Origin: Cyanobacteria bacterium REEB67 | GTDB lineage: Bacteria; Cyanobacteriota; Vampirovibrionia; Obscuribacterales; Obscuribacteraceae | Assembly: GCA_018971775.1 (NCBI GenBank) | Contig: JAGXAB010000042.1 | Coordinates: 1-55,727, forward strand | Direction: 5' to 3' | Length of the DNA stretch: 55,727 bases | Shown: positions 29,139 through 37,530 of the stretch, one piece after another | How positions within the stretch are numbered: position 1 is the first letter of the stretch | Layout: the number at the start of each line of letters is the position of its first letter | The notes under the pieces: generated by a model | Database searches by the model: none | Seen by the model: only the letters and a program-made list of their open reading frames with translations | Told to the model about the DNA's origin: nothing | Made by a program: the position numbers and the translations under genes

Positions 29139-29669
29139 CTAAATCGCTTTTTCCGCTTCTTCTTGAGCGTGCGCCACTGTACGGCGCCAGTCGGCAGCCG
29201 TGGCGCAAGCAACCGGCTTGGGCGGACTTGCGCAGGTGGGATTTTTGAGCTGATGCTCGTACCAGTATTGTTCGACACGCTGCAAGTGCTCATCGCGCAT
29301 ACCATCTACGTTTGCCTCAAAACCGCTCGGGTGAGGCACGGTATTATAGACATCGAGATTGGGCGGGTTGTTTATGAGCCAATCGTGAAAAGTGATATTG
29401 GCCGAGCGAGCAGCTCTATGCAAAGTCGCCGACTGAGCATGGTCAATGATGTCCTCGCCGCAGCCTTTGCAGAGATGTGGCTCGAGGGCTTGCTGCTGAC
29501 GGGCACCGTAATGGTCGACTGGTCTGTGGGCAGGCAAGATCTCGGTGGCACTGGCAGTTTCATCCTCGAGCAAATGCATGCAGCAAGCCGGCAGATGAAG
29601 CAATTCATCAAGGGCCACGCCGAGTCGTCTATTGAGCCTCTCCCAGAAGGGAGGATCGGGTCTGTTCAT
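29139..29669 (-). CDS. unknown Cys/His-containing protein (176 aa)
   Basis: The frame runs back to a GTG at 29774, but the part before 29669 only translates a 12-bp tandem repeat into Arg/Gln/Thr/Lys repeats and has no ribosome-binding site. ATG at 29669 (MNRPDPPFWERLNRR) is therefore preferred. Visible features are LPACCMHLLEDE, a CKGCGE zinc-ribbon-like half, IIDHAQSATLHRA, and a Trp/His/Pro-rich C-terminal half (FHDWLINNPP, VPHPSGFE, EQYWYEHQL). Cys and His suggest metal binding, but only one CxxC pair is present. The opposite-strand frame over the same bases has a much less protein-like composition and was rejected. Family and function are unknown. Confidence 0.55.
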   Translation of the reverse strand: MNRPDPPFWERLNRRLGVALDELLHLPACCMHLLEDETASATEILPAHRPVDHYGARQQQALEPHLCKGCGEDIIDHAQSATLHRAARSANITFHDWLINNPPNLDVYNTVPHPSGFEANVDGMRDEHLQRVEQYWYEHQLKNPTCASPPKPVACATAADWRRTVAHAQEEAEKAI

Positions 29670-29690
29670 TTGTTGCGACCTTGTTGCGCC

Positions 29691-29761
29691 TTTGTGTGCG
29701 CCTTTGCGTGCGCCTTTGCTGCGCCTTTGCGTGCGCCTTTGCGTGCGCCTTTGCGTGCGCC
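29691..29761. repeat. 12-bp tandem repeat with one 11-bp unit
   Basis: There are six units of TTTGCGTGCGCC (first unit TTTGTGTGCGCC). The third unit, at 29715-29725, is only 11 bp (TTTGCTGCGCC). It lies just upstream of the ATG at 29669 on the minus strand. The odd unit changes the reading frame across the array, so copy-number or unit-length changes could alter an upstream GTG-initiated extension. Confidence 0.85.
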
Positions 29762-29893
29762 AGGATTTTGCCACAGTAATAAGGGTGCTCTTGAACCCAT
29801 ATCTCTAGGCTAGGGTAAATAATGAAAACCGCCTATCACCCAGATGGGGGAAAAAAGTGTCACTATGTCCAGTTCGGACAGAGCGATACACGA

Positions 29894-32800
29894 TCAAACC
29901 ACCCCAATATCTTTGTGCTTCGGTGCATCGTGATTGATCAAAGCGTAGATGCTCGGCAAGACGACAAGAGTGAGGAAGGTGGCGGTGAAAAGTCCACCAA
30001 TCACCACGGTGGCAAGCGGTCTCTGCAATTCTGCGCCGGTGCCGTCGGACAATAGCAAGGGCAGGAAGCCGACCATGCCGACCATGGCCGTCATGATCAC
30101 AGGGCGCAGCCTGACCCGCACCCCTTCCACGGCGGCATCTTCCGAAGAGAGCCCTTCATCGTGCTTTTGCATCATGTAGCTGACGATAATCACACCATTT
30201 TGCACAGCCACACCAAACAAGGCGATGAAGCCGACTATGGCCGGTACCGAGATAGGCTCGTGAGAGATGAAGAGGGCGACGATACCGCCGATGATGGCAA
30301 AGGGCACATTGAGCATGACCAGGAAAGCGTTGCGCAATGAGTGCAAGGTGGCATAGAGCAGGACGAAAATAATCAGCAAAACGACCGGCACGACGACCGA
30401 GAGCCTGGCCATGGCCCGCTGTTGGTTTTCGAACTGGCCACCCCAGACGATATGGCAACCGGGCGGCAGCTTCACATCGGCGGCCACTTTAGCGCGCACC
30501 TCCTCGACAAAGCCACCGAGATCGCGACCGCGTACATTGGCCAACACGGCCGTGCGGCGCTCGCCGTCTTCGCGGTTGATCATATTGGTGCCGCGATCGA
30601 CGGAGATCGCCGCCAATTGCTTGAGCGGCACTTTCACACCGGAAGGGGTATCGATCAAAATCGCTTCGATGTCTTCGACGCTATCGCGGTATTCTTTTGG
30701 GAAGCGCAGCACGAGCCCGAAGCGGCGGTTGCCTTCGAAGACCTCGGTTGTTTTCTTACCGGCGACGGCCGAGGAAATAATGTCCTGCACATCCTCGACG
30801 TTCAGGTCATAGCGGGCGATGACATCGCGCTTGAGGCGGATATTTAATTGCGGCAAACCAAGCGTGTGTTCGCGCTGCAAATCGCAACAGCCTCGCACGG
30901 AACGCACGGCGTTCTCCACATTGCGGGCGAGATTATCCACTTCGACCAGATTGTCGCCAAATATTTTGATACCGAGATCGGCTCTGATACCAGAGACAAG
31001 ATCATCGATCATGTCGGCAATCGGTTGACTGAAGCTGAGGACGACTCCAGGGATACCGCTCAATTTTTGGGACATGGCATTGACCAGGTCGTCTTTTTTA
31101 TGGAAGTTTTTCCATTCCTTTCGCGGCTTCAGCCCGATGAAAATATCAGCATTGTCTACGCCTTCCAGATCGCTGCCCATACCGGAGCGTCCGATCCGCG
31201 ACACGCAGACATCGACTTCGGAAAATTCTTTGATTGCGGACTCGACAAGATTGTTGACCCGCCTTGACTCGGTGAGCGAGACACTGGCCGGCAATTTGGT
31301 ACGCAGCAGGATCGAGCCCTCATCAATTGTCGGGATAAATTCGGAGCCGAGGAAAGGAATCAGGCACAAACTGAGCAGGAGCACCGCCGATGATATCGCC
31401 AGGGTAATCTTCGGATGCAAAAGGGAGCGGCTGAGAATGGGCATGACTAGCTTGCGCAGCGCTTCGATAATCGGACTGGCATGCTCTTTGACATTACCGC
31501 GCAGGCCCCAGAGACAGAGCACCGGCACCACCGTCAAAGAGGCCAGTAAAGCGCCAATCAGAGCATAGATATAGTTGAGAGCAAGCGGGCTAAAGAGGCG
31601 CTTTTCCATGCCCTCCAGCGAAAATAAAGGCAAATAGACCGAAACAATAATGACGATAGCGAAGAAAATCGGACGACCGACTTCGCGGGCCGCGTTATAG
31701 ACGATTTGAAATTGATTTTGCTTGAAGTCTTGCTCGGTCACCTCGCCGCGGTCGACCTTCTCACGCTCTTCGCCGAGGTGGCGGTAGATGTTCTCGACCA
31801 TGACCACGCCGGCGTCCACGATCACACCAAAGTCAACGGCACCGAGTGTCATCAAATTAGCCGTCAGCCCCGAATATTTCATCAGGATAAAGGAGAAAAG
31901 CAAAGAGAGTGGGATCACGGTCGAGACGATCAGGGCGCTCGGTATATTGAGCAGGATGGCGAACAGGACGATGATGACAAGGCCGCCGCCAAAGAGCAAA
32001 ATTTCCTTGACAGTGCCTACAGTCTTGTCGACCAGAGCGCTCTGGTCATAAAACGGTATCAGTGAAACCCCCTCAGGCAGGTCACGTGCCAGCTCGGCCA
32101 GGCGCGTTTTCACCCGACCGACCACTTCTTTTGTATTGACGCCTTTACGTGTCAAAATCATACCGGTGACCACTTCACCCCGGCCATTCATCGATGCCGA
32201 TCCCCTCCTGAAAGCAGCACCAATCTCGACCCTGCCGATCTGCCCGACTTTAATCGGAGTGCCGTCCACAGATTTGACGACGATATTTTTGATGTCGGTA
32301 AGATTTTCGATGCGGCCCAGACCGCGGACGATGATTTCCTCGCCGCCCTGTTCGATGACATTGCCGCCGGCGTTTGAATTGTTGGCCGAAAGCGCATCAA
32401 GCACTTCTTTGAGGCTGAGATTGTAGCTCTTGAGCACGTGCGGCGAAACATTGACCTGATATTGCTTGACGTAGCCGCCGTAGCTGACGACATTGCTGAC
32501 GCCGGGTACGGCCCTCAAACGCCTGGCCACGACCCAGTCTTGAAGAGTGCGCAATTCGGTCAGGTCGTATTTATCCGAGACCAGATAATAATTGAGGACA
32601 TTGGAAAAAGTGGAGACGACAGGCCCCAGAAGCGGCTTGGGCACTTCATCGGGCAGGTCGATTTGATTGAGACGCACCTGCACGACCGACCTGGCCCAGT
32701 CGATGTCTGTATTGTCGTCAAAAATCGCCGTGATCACCGACAGGCCAAAGCTACTATTGCTGCGGATCTTAACCAGGCGCGGCGTACCATTAAGAGCATT

Positions 32801-33010
32801 TTCCAGAGGATAGGTGACGAGTGCTTCCACCTCATCGGCCGACATGCTCTCCGGCTCGGTGATGATTTGCACCTGCACGTTGGACACATCCGGGAAAGAA
32901 TCGACCGATATGGTAAAGGCGCTGTAGATGCCAAAAGCAGCCACGAATAGGGTCATGCCCACCGTAAATAAACGGTGCTGGAGGCAATATCTAATCATGG
33001 CCGGTATCAT
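29894..33010 (-). CDS. heavy-metal efflux RND pump (CzcA/CusA family)
   Basis: This is the inner-membrane proton-driven pump of a tripartite metal exporter. At 1038 aa it has the usual RND length and layout: an N-terminal membrane helix, a large periplasmic loop, six membrane helices, and then the same order repeated. It carries the HME-type transmembrane motif DFGVIVDAGVVMVEN, with the acidic residues used for proton relay in CzcA. Other typical signatures are LGSEFIPTIDEGS, VWGGQFENQQRA and the C-terminal GIVALFISHEPISVPA. Metal specificity (Zn/Co/Cd versus Cu/Ag) cannot be settled by eye; the acidic motif leans towards the divalent type. The start is ATG at 33010, 14 nt after the adaptor stop, so they are co-transcribed. 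No clear terminator is seen after the stop. Confidence 0.95.
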   Translation of the reverse strand: MIPAMIRYCLQHRLFTVGMTLFVAAFGIYSAFTISVDSFPDVSNVQVQIITEPESMSADEVEALVTYPLENALNGTPRLVKIRSNSSFGLSVITAIFDDNTDIDWARSVVQVRLNQIDLPDEVPKPLLGPVVSTFSNVLNYYLVSDKYDLTELRTLQDWVVARRLRAVPGVSNVVSYGGYVKQYQVNVSPHVLKSYNLSLKEVLDALSANNSNAGGNVIEQGGEEIIVRGLGRIENLTDIKNIVVKSVDGTPIKVGQIGRVEIGAAFRRGSASMNGRGEVVTGMILTRKGVNTKEVVGRVKTRLAELARDLPEGVSLIPFYDQSALVDKTVGTVKEILLFGGGLVIIVLFAILLNIPSALIVSTVIPLSLLFSFILMKYSGLTANLMTLGAVDFGVIVDAGVVMVENIYRHLGEEREKVDRGEVTEQDFKQNQFQIVYNAAREVGRPIFFAIVIIVSVYLPLFSLEGMEKRLFSPLALNYIYALIGALLASLTVVPVLCLWGLRGNVKEHASPIIEALRKLVMPILSRSLLHPKITLAISSAVLLLSLCLIPFLGSEFIPTIDEGSILLRTKLPASVSLTESRRVNNLVESAIKEFSEVDVCVSRIGRSGMGSDLEGVDNADIFIGLKPRKEWKNFHKKDDLVNAMSQKLSGIPGVVLSFSQPIADMIDDLVSGIRADLGIKIFGDNLVEVDNLARNVENAVRSVRGCCDLQREHTLGLPQLNIRLKRDVIARYDLNVEDVQDIISSAVAGKKTTEVFEGNRRFGLVLRFPKEYRDSVEDIEAILIDTPSGVKVPLKQLAAISVDRGTNMINREDGERRTAVLANVRGRDLGGFVEEVRAKVAADVKLPPGCHIVWGGQFENQQRAMARLSVVVPVVLLIIFVLLYATLHSLRNAFLVMLNVPFAIIGGIVALFISHEPISVPAIVGFIALFGVAVQNGVIIVSYMMQKHDEGLSSEDAAVEGVRVRLRPVIMTAMVGMVGFLPLLLSDGTGAELQRPLATVVIGGLFTATFLTLVVLPSIYALINHDAPKHKDIGVV

Positions 33011-33024
33011 AATTTGCGCCCTTC

Positions 33025-34656
33025 TCAGCGGTGATTGCTGAGCTCGGTCTTCAGCATGAGCGAACCCTGCGTCGCCACTTCCTCGCCACCTTGTACGCCG
33101 CTGACAATCTCGACGTACTGCACGGCATAAGCGCCGACTTTAACCAGACGCGCCTCGTAGCCGCCGCTCTTTTTGACGAAGACGATTTTATTGCCCTCAT
33201 ATTCCTGCACTGCGGCAATCGGGCAAGATAGGCAGTGCTTGGCGGTACCGCGCAAATCCAATTCGGCATACATATTTGGTTTGAGCTTGCCGTCAGCGTT
33301 GGCCAGGCGAGCGCGGATCGGCACGCTCCTCGTCTCGACGTGGACGCGCTGGGCGATCAAACTGATTGTGCCTTCGAAGACCGCATTTGGATAACTCGGC
33401 ACTTTGATTTTGGCGACATCCCCGAGTTTGACCCTTTGCAGATCGATTTCGGGCAGGTCGGCGTAGACCTGGACATAGCTCAAATCGGTGAGCTTAAACA
33501 TCGATTGCTCGGGATGGACCAGCTCCCCGACCGAAAATTCGTAGCGATTGAGCACACCGTCCACCGGTGCGACAATACGGGCCAGACCATTGATATCACC
33601 GGTAGCGAGCACCTCGCTCGTTAGCTTGCGATCGGCGCCGATAAATTCCAGACGGCGAATAATCGTGTTGAGATGCTGCTTCTCGCGGGTGACTTCAGCC
33701 AGAGCCAGTTGATAGTCCTTTTTCATCAGCACGCGATCGTCATAGAGATGCTGCTCGCGCTGCATGCCGGTCTGAGCCTGCTCCATTTCGACTTTTGCTT
33801 CGGCGACATTGGCCTTGGCTGCCACGTAGTCTTTGCCGGCGGCGATCTTCTCGCGGTAGAGATCGTCGACCCGGTGAAATTCACTGAGGGCGAGATCGAG
33901 CTTGACTTTAGCGTGGGCGACACGCGCTTTTTCATCCAGCAAAGCTTTCGGTCTGGCAATCTGTTCTTCGTAGACCTGTCTTTCGCGGTTGGCGTGCGCC
34001 TGGGCGATGTCGAGCTTTGATTTGGCCTCGACCATTTCGCCCTCGAGCTCGGCCACCTCGCGGCTGTCGATCATGGCCAGCAGCTGCCCTTTGACGACTT
34101 TGTCTCCCGGCCGCACATCGATCCGCGTGACGCGACCGGTGATGCGCACGCTCACATCGGTTTCACCGCCAATATCCGGCTCGACATGTCCGGTCAAATG
34201 CAGTGGCAATACAAGATCTCTTTCCTTGACCAGATCGGTCTTGAGCTCGATGCGCTGAGCAGTCTGATCGGTGACGGGGATAAAACGAGGGGTAAAAGCG
34301 ACACCACCTGCGGTGCCGATCTTAGTATCACTTGTCGCCGAAGTATGTCCCGACTCGTCGGCTTTCTCCAGCACATAATTATTAGGCGTCAGACCCTGAC
34401 TACCCGGTGCCCGCCCTTTAATCGCCGCGCCGACCTGCACTGCCTCCGCGCCCTTTTTGCCCGGTTCGGCGCCATCGTGACTTTGGCCGCCGACCTGGCC
34501 GCCACCCTGACAGCCGCTCAAAAGTAAAGAGAGGGCGGTCAATGCCAGGCCGCAAACGGTGGGAGCCTTGAGAGCGGACTGAGTTGGAGGAAAATATTGC
34601 TTAAGCACGGTGCGGTTAGATGCCTGTAAACGGGGTGCGCTCACCCGACTGAGCAT
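33025..34656 (-). CDS. RND efflux adaptor (membrane fusion) lipoprotein, HlyD/CusB type
   Basis: This 543-aa periplasmic adaptor bridges the RND pump and an outer-membrane channel. It has a lipobox LLSGC with Cys at about 49, after an unusually long n-region, so lipidation is likely. Then come a Gly-rich spacer, a barrel-sandwich half (VTRIDVRPGDKVVKGQLLAMID), a long coiled-coil hairpin (about 215-335) and the second lipoyl half (IVAPVDGVLNRYEFSVGELV). A beta-barrel and a C-terminal domain follow (VEIVSGVQGGEEVATQGSLM). The start is ATG at 34656, 6 nt after the stop of the upstream gene. No outer-membrane factor gene is in the operon, so the channel must be encoded elsewhere. Confidence 0.93.
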   Translation of the reverse strand: MLSRVSAPRLQASNRTVLKQYFPPTQSALKAPTVCGLALTALSLLLSGCQGGGQVGGQSHDGAEPGKKGAEAVQVGAAIKGRAPGSQGLTPNNYVLEKADESGHTSATSDTKIGTAGGVAFTPRFIPVTDQTAQRIELKTDLVKERDLVLPLHLTGHVEPDIGGETDVSVRITGRVTRIDVRPGDKVVKGQLLAMIDSREVAELEGEMVEAKSKLDIAQAHANRERQVYEEQIARPKALLDEKARVAHAKVKLDLALSEFHRVDDLYREKIAAGKDYVAAKANVAEAKVEMEQAQTGMQREQHLYDDRVLMKKDYQLALAEVTREKQHLNTIIRRLEFIGADRKLTSEVLATGDINGLARIVAPVDGVLNRYEFSVGELVHPEQSMFKLTDLSYVQVYADLPEIDLQRVKLGDVAKIKVPSYPNAVFEGTISLIAQRVHVETRSVPIRARLANADGKLKPNMYAELDLRGTAKHCLSCPIAAVQEYEGNKIVFVKKSGGYEARLVKVGAYAVQYVEIVSGVQGGEEVATQGSLMLKTELSNHR

Positions 34657-34662
34657 ACAACA

Positions 34663-35313
34663 TTAGTACCAGCCCGGGGGACCGCCGTGAATCGGTTGCC
34701 ACATAATATAGCCCATGCTATTTTGCTCGACAGGCCCGCTGGGAGCCGGTGTCAGCCCATCGGCCATGGTGCCGCCAAATTTATAGAGCTGATTGCCTTT
34801 GATTACATCGTGAGTATTGCCGCTGGCGTCGTAATAGCCGCCCAGCGGGCTTTTTTGCCAAATATAATGGGGCCGGGCGGCTTTGATAGTTGAAGTCTTA
34901 TCTTGCTGCGCGTTCCCGCTCAAAGGGTCTTTTGCGGCAGCAGCAGATAAACCCTGGTCGCCGTCAATGGAGGGGAAAAGGGCCTGAAATCTTGTACCCT
35001 CACCTTCGATATCGCCGGTAAGAGGCAACTCGTGATGATTGGCCGGTCTTTGCGAAGCAGCACTGACATCGCTTGGCACGGTAGCCCGCTTGAGGCGCAT
35101 GCCGTTTGGTTTGAGGTGGTCGATGACGGTGACGCCGCCGGAAAGCGGGGCACTGCTAAAGAAGTTGCTTTGGGATTGCTCGGAGACCAGCGGGTCCGGA
35201 GCATCCTGAGCGGAGCAGGTCGGGGCAAAGGTGAGGCAAAGAAACAGAGCCGCCAGCAAGAGCGATAGCCCCGGTCGTTTGCTTAGTTTTTGCGGAGCGG
35301 CAATACCTTTCAT
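34663..35313 (-). CDS. unknown exported protein heading the RND operon
   Basis: The protein is 216 aa with a classical signal peptide (Lys/Arg n-region, LSLLLAALFLCLTFAP, cleavage near CSA-QDA). The mature part is Ser/Pro/Gly/Asp-rich without a recognised domain and ends in a Trp/Gly/Pro/Tyr-rich tail (MWQPIHGGPPGWY). ATG at 35313 has AGG a few bases upstream. It is the first gene of the metal-efflux operon, 6 nt before the adaptor. It is in the position of small periplasmic metal-binding partners in Cus/Czc-like systems, but it has no Met-rich or His-rich motif to prove metal binding. Confidence 0.7.
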   Translation of the reverse strand: MKGIAAPQKLSKRPGLSLLLAALFLCLTFAPTCSAQDAPDPLVSEQSQSNFFSSAPLSGGVTVIDHLKPNGMRLKRATVPSDVSAASQRPANHHELPLTGDIEGEGTRFQALFPSIDGDQGLSAAAAKDPLSGNAQQDKTSTIKAARPHYIWQKSPLGGYYDASGNTHDVIKGNQLYKFGGTMADGLTPAPSGPVEQNSMGYIMWQPIHGGPPGWY

Positions 35314-35477
35314 ATACCTATAAAGCCACGGCTCGTGCGTAGTTAAACCGGCACTTTAAGCGAAATTTGCTGAAATCACAGCTAGGAAAAGGAGGCGAAA
35401 ACCGCGAGAAGCGGCTAAAAGCACTGTGAAATGGGAAAATACTGGCAATGATTGAAATGTAAGTAGCAGGAGTTTAA

Positions 35478-35771
35478 ATGCGCCTCGACAAGTGGCTGAA
35501 AGTTTCCCGGATAATCAAACGTCGCACCGTCGCCCAGATGGCCTGCGACCAGGGGCGTGTCTTCGTCAATGAGCGCACTGGGAAGTCTTCCACCGAGCTC
35601 AAAATTGACGACAAAGTGCACCTCGAGCTTGGCTCCAGGGCTCTTACCGTCAAAGTCCTGGTTGTGCCGCTCAAAGCAGTGGCGGCTCAGGATGCGTCCA
35701 GTCTTTACGAGATTACCGAAGAGATCAAACGACCGCCCGAGATACTGGAGTGGCTGGGCGGAGATTATTGA
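35478..35771 (+). CDS. rqcP: S4-domain RNA-binding protein, RqcP/Hsp15-like
   Basis: This 97-aa protein starts at ATG 35478 with AGGAG 6 nt upstream. It is almost entirely an S4 RNA-binding domain: MRLDKWLKVSRIIKRRTVAQ, GRVFVN, then KIDDKVHLELGSRALTVKVL. That pattern matches RqcP (YabO) and the related Hsp15 proteins, which bind peptidyl-tRNA-obstructed 50S subunits in ribosome-associated quality control. The start MRLDKWL and the short length favour RqcP. It faces a decayed toxin gene across a 28-nt gap. The symbol is a best guess. Confidence 0.8.
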   Translation: MRLDKWLKVSRIIKRRTVAQMACDQGRVFVNERTGKSSTELKIDDKVHLELGSRALTVKVLVVPLKAVAAQDASSLYEITEEIKRPPEILEWLGGDY

Positions 35772-35799
35772 GCGAAGTAAGCAGTTGGGCACCAAGCAT

Positions 35800-36105
35800 T
35801 CAGGTCAAATACCACTCATGCAAATACCGGCTGTCGGGGAGAAGCACATTAAAATGCTTGGTCCCATCCCAGCGAAGCTTTAGAAAATCATTTCGGTCAA
35901 TAGTAAGAATATTACTGACCTTCAAATCCACTTCACTAATAACAGTTTCAGTGGTCACGAATTCGAAGTCAAACTTGCCGAAAAAATCAGCACATCGCTC
36001 ATGCCAACTATCGCCGTCATTGAACAAACCGATGAGTGGGTCTGCGTCCAGTAGAAATTTCGCCTGGGGTTTAATCAAGGGAAATAATCCCTTTGGAGGC
36101 CGCAT
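35800..36105 (-). pseudogene. VapC-type PIN-domain toxin with internal deletion
   Basis: From ATG at 36105 the frame encodes 101 aa; a TTG at 36114 would add three residues. It begins like a PIN RNase toxin: KFLLDADPLIGLFNDGDSWHERC holds the first acidic residue and TTETVISEV the second. It then jumps straight to NILTIDRNDF, the strand at the end of the fold. About 50-70 residues usually between these, including the third catalytic Asp region, are missing, and the frame stays open. The remaining protein should not be an active RNase. It overlaps the end of a frameshifted antitoxin gene upstream. Alternatively it is a genuinely short PIN relative, which I think less likely. Confidence 0.6.
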
Positions 36106-36270
36106 CCGGCCCAAGATCTACCGTCGGAACCATTCCACCTCTTCGGTCTAAGAAGCTCCCCGGTTTAATCATGCTGGCATAATCAAGCTTTTTTTGACCT
36201 CAGGCTTCTCAATCGGAGATGAGGCTTTAATTTTCTTGTTTCGATTATTCAGCCGCTTTGACCCGGACAT
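36071..36270 (-). pseudogene. VapB-like antitoxin gene with frameshift at an A7 run
   Basis: ATG at 36270 has GGAG 9 nt upstream. The first frame gives a basic 33-aa peptide (MSGSKRLNNRNKKIK...) that stops at 36169. If one A is added to the seven-A run (36189-36195 on the plus strand as T), the frame continues through LDYASMIKPGSFLDRRGG to a stop at 36071. That gives a 66-aa protein whose end overlaps the PIN gene, the usual antitoxin-toxin arrangement. The break is a single-base change at a homopolymer, so it is either a natural slip or a sequencing error. Confidence 0.5.
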
Positions 36271-36285
36271 AATAGCTACTCCTGC

Positions 36286-36320
36286 ACTCGTCTATATCGA
36301 GTTTATCGCAAGAATGGCAA
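36286..36320 (-). promoter_or_regulatory. promoter and operator-like repeat for the decayed toxin-antitoxin pair
   Basis: Reading the minus strand, TTGCCA (36315-36320) and TATAGA (36291-36296) are 18 nt apart, a plausible sigma-70 promoter ending about 20 nt before the ATG at 36270. The -10 element lies inside an inverted repeat ACTCG...CGAGT (36286-36302). Toxin-antitoxin promoters are typically repressed by the antitoxin at such palindromes. Confidence 0.45.
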
Positions 36321-36453
36321 TTCAACCATCAGTCGTATCTAGCTCCCGGTATAAACCCGAAAGCAGGCAATTGAAAGAAATATTTCGTCTCCAGACGCAA
36401 TTTTTTTGACTAACACAACGCTTGAACTCTTCGACAAAAGCGCTGCTCTAGAA

Positions 36454-37530
36454 TTAATCGATATATTCGCGCAAACGGCGGCTTCTATTGGGGTGGCGCA
36501 GTTTGCGCAGGGCTTTCGCCTCAATTTGTCTGATCCGCTCGCGGGTGACACCAAATAACTGTCCGACTTCTTCCAGAGTGCGCTGACGTCCATCGTCGAG
36601 GCCGAAGCGCAATCTCAAAACATCGCGCTCACGCGGTGAAAGACCGGCCATGACTTCGATGATGTCTTCGCGCAGAAGCTCTTGAGTGACTGATGATGCG
36701 GGGGTTTCGGCGTCACGATCTTCGATGAAGTCACCGAGGCGACTGTCTTCTTCCTTACCGATTGGCGTCTCGAGAGAAACTGGCTCCTGAGCCACTTTGA
36801 CAATGTCGCGCAGCTTGGTGATCGAAATTTCCATGGACTCGGCAATCTCTTCCTCAGTCGGCTTGCGGCCCTTGTCCTGAGCGAGTTTGCGCGTCACTTT
36901 TTTGAGCTTGTTGATCGTCTCGACCATGTGCACGGGGATGCGGATCGTGCGTGCCTGGTCGGCGATCGCTCTGGTAATAGCCTGGCGGATCCACCAGGTG
37001 GCATAAGTACTGAATTTATAGCCACGCTCGTAGTCAAATTTTTCAGCCGCACGGATCAAGCCCATGTTGCCTTCCTGAATCAGATCGAGGAAGAGCATGC
37101 CGCGACCGACATACTTTTTGGCAATCGAAACGACGAGTCTGAGGTTGGCCTGCACCAGTCTGCGCTTGGCGACAGCGCCTTCGGAGCCGCCCATTTCGAT
37201 TTTGCGAGCGTATTCGATTTCTTGATCGGCGGTCAGCAGAGGGATACGACCGATTTCACGCAAGTACATGCGCACCGGATCGTCGGAGGAGAGACCTTTG
37301 GAAGCTTCTTCGGTAAATTGTTCGGGATCTTCTTCGACCTTGCCGTCAAAGTCCACAAAAAGCGGATCTTCACCAGCGGCCGGTACAATCAAAGGCTCTT
37401 CGTCAATCTCGGAATCGGAACCCTGGCCGAGAATTTCGTCCAGTCCGGAACGCTCCCGCTGCTTGCCGGCTTCTTCAAGCTTGTCGAGCTTCTTGATTAA
37501 AGTATCTTCTTTGTCCTTACCCTTACTCAA
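36454..37530 (-). CDS. rpoD: principal RNA polymerase sigma factor RpoD/SigA
   Basis: This 358-aa primary sigma-70 factor recognises -10/-35 promoters of housekeeping genes. After an acidic N-terminus come region 1.2 ([17 protein letters not shown]), region 2 ([49 protein letters not shown]), region 3 ([13 protein letters not shown]) and region 4 ([38 protein letters not shown]). The only usable start is TTG at 37530, because a stop lies a few codons upstream in frame. GGAG precedes it at about 8 nt and its TTGA overlaps the dnaG stop, so it is translationally coupled to dnaG. That fits the macromolecular-synthesis operon. Confidence 0.97.
   Translation of the reverse strand: MSKGKDKEDTLIKKLDKLEEAGKQRERSGLDEILGQGSDSEIDEEPLIVPAAGEDPLFVDFDGKVEEDPEQFTEEASKGLSSDDPVRMYLREIGRIPLLTADQEIEYARKIEMGGSEGAVAKRRLVQANLRLVVSIAKKYVGRGMLFLDLIQEGNMGLIRAAEKFDYERGYKFSTYATWWIRQAITRAIADQARTIRIPVHMVETINKLKKVTRKLAQDKGRKPTEEEIAESMEISITKLRDIVKVAQEPVSLETPIGKEEDSRLGDFIEDRDAETPASSVTQELLREDIIEVMAGLSPRERDVLRLRFGLDDGRQRTLEEVGQLFGVTRERIRQIEAKALRKLRHPNRSRRLREYID

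Noticed and set aside
29118..29813. 231-codon open frame on the plus strand over the Cys/His protein
   Set aside because: Its composition is less protein-like and part of it only translates the 12-bp repeat. The opposite frame is favoured, though neither has a known family.
36426..36470. Stem-loop after rpoD as a terminator
   Set aside because: The stem has mismatches and no T-run follows on the minus strand.
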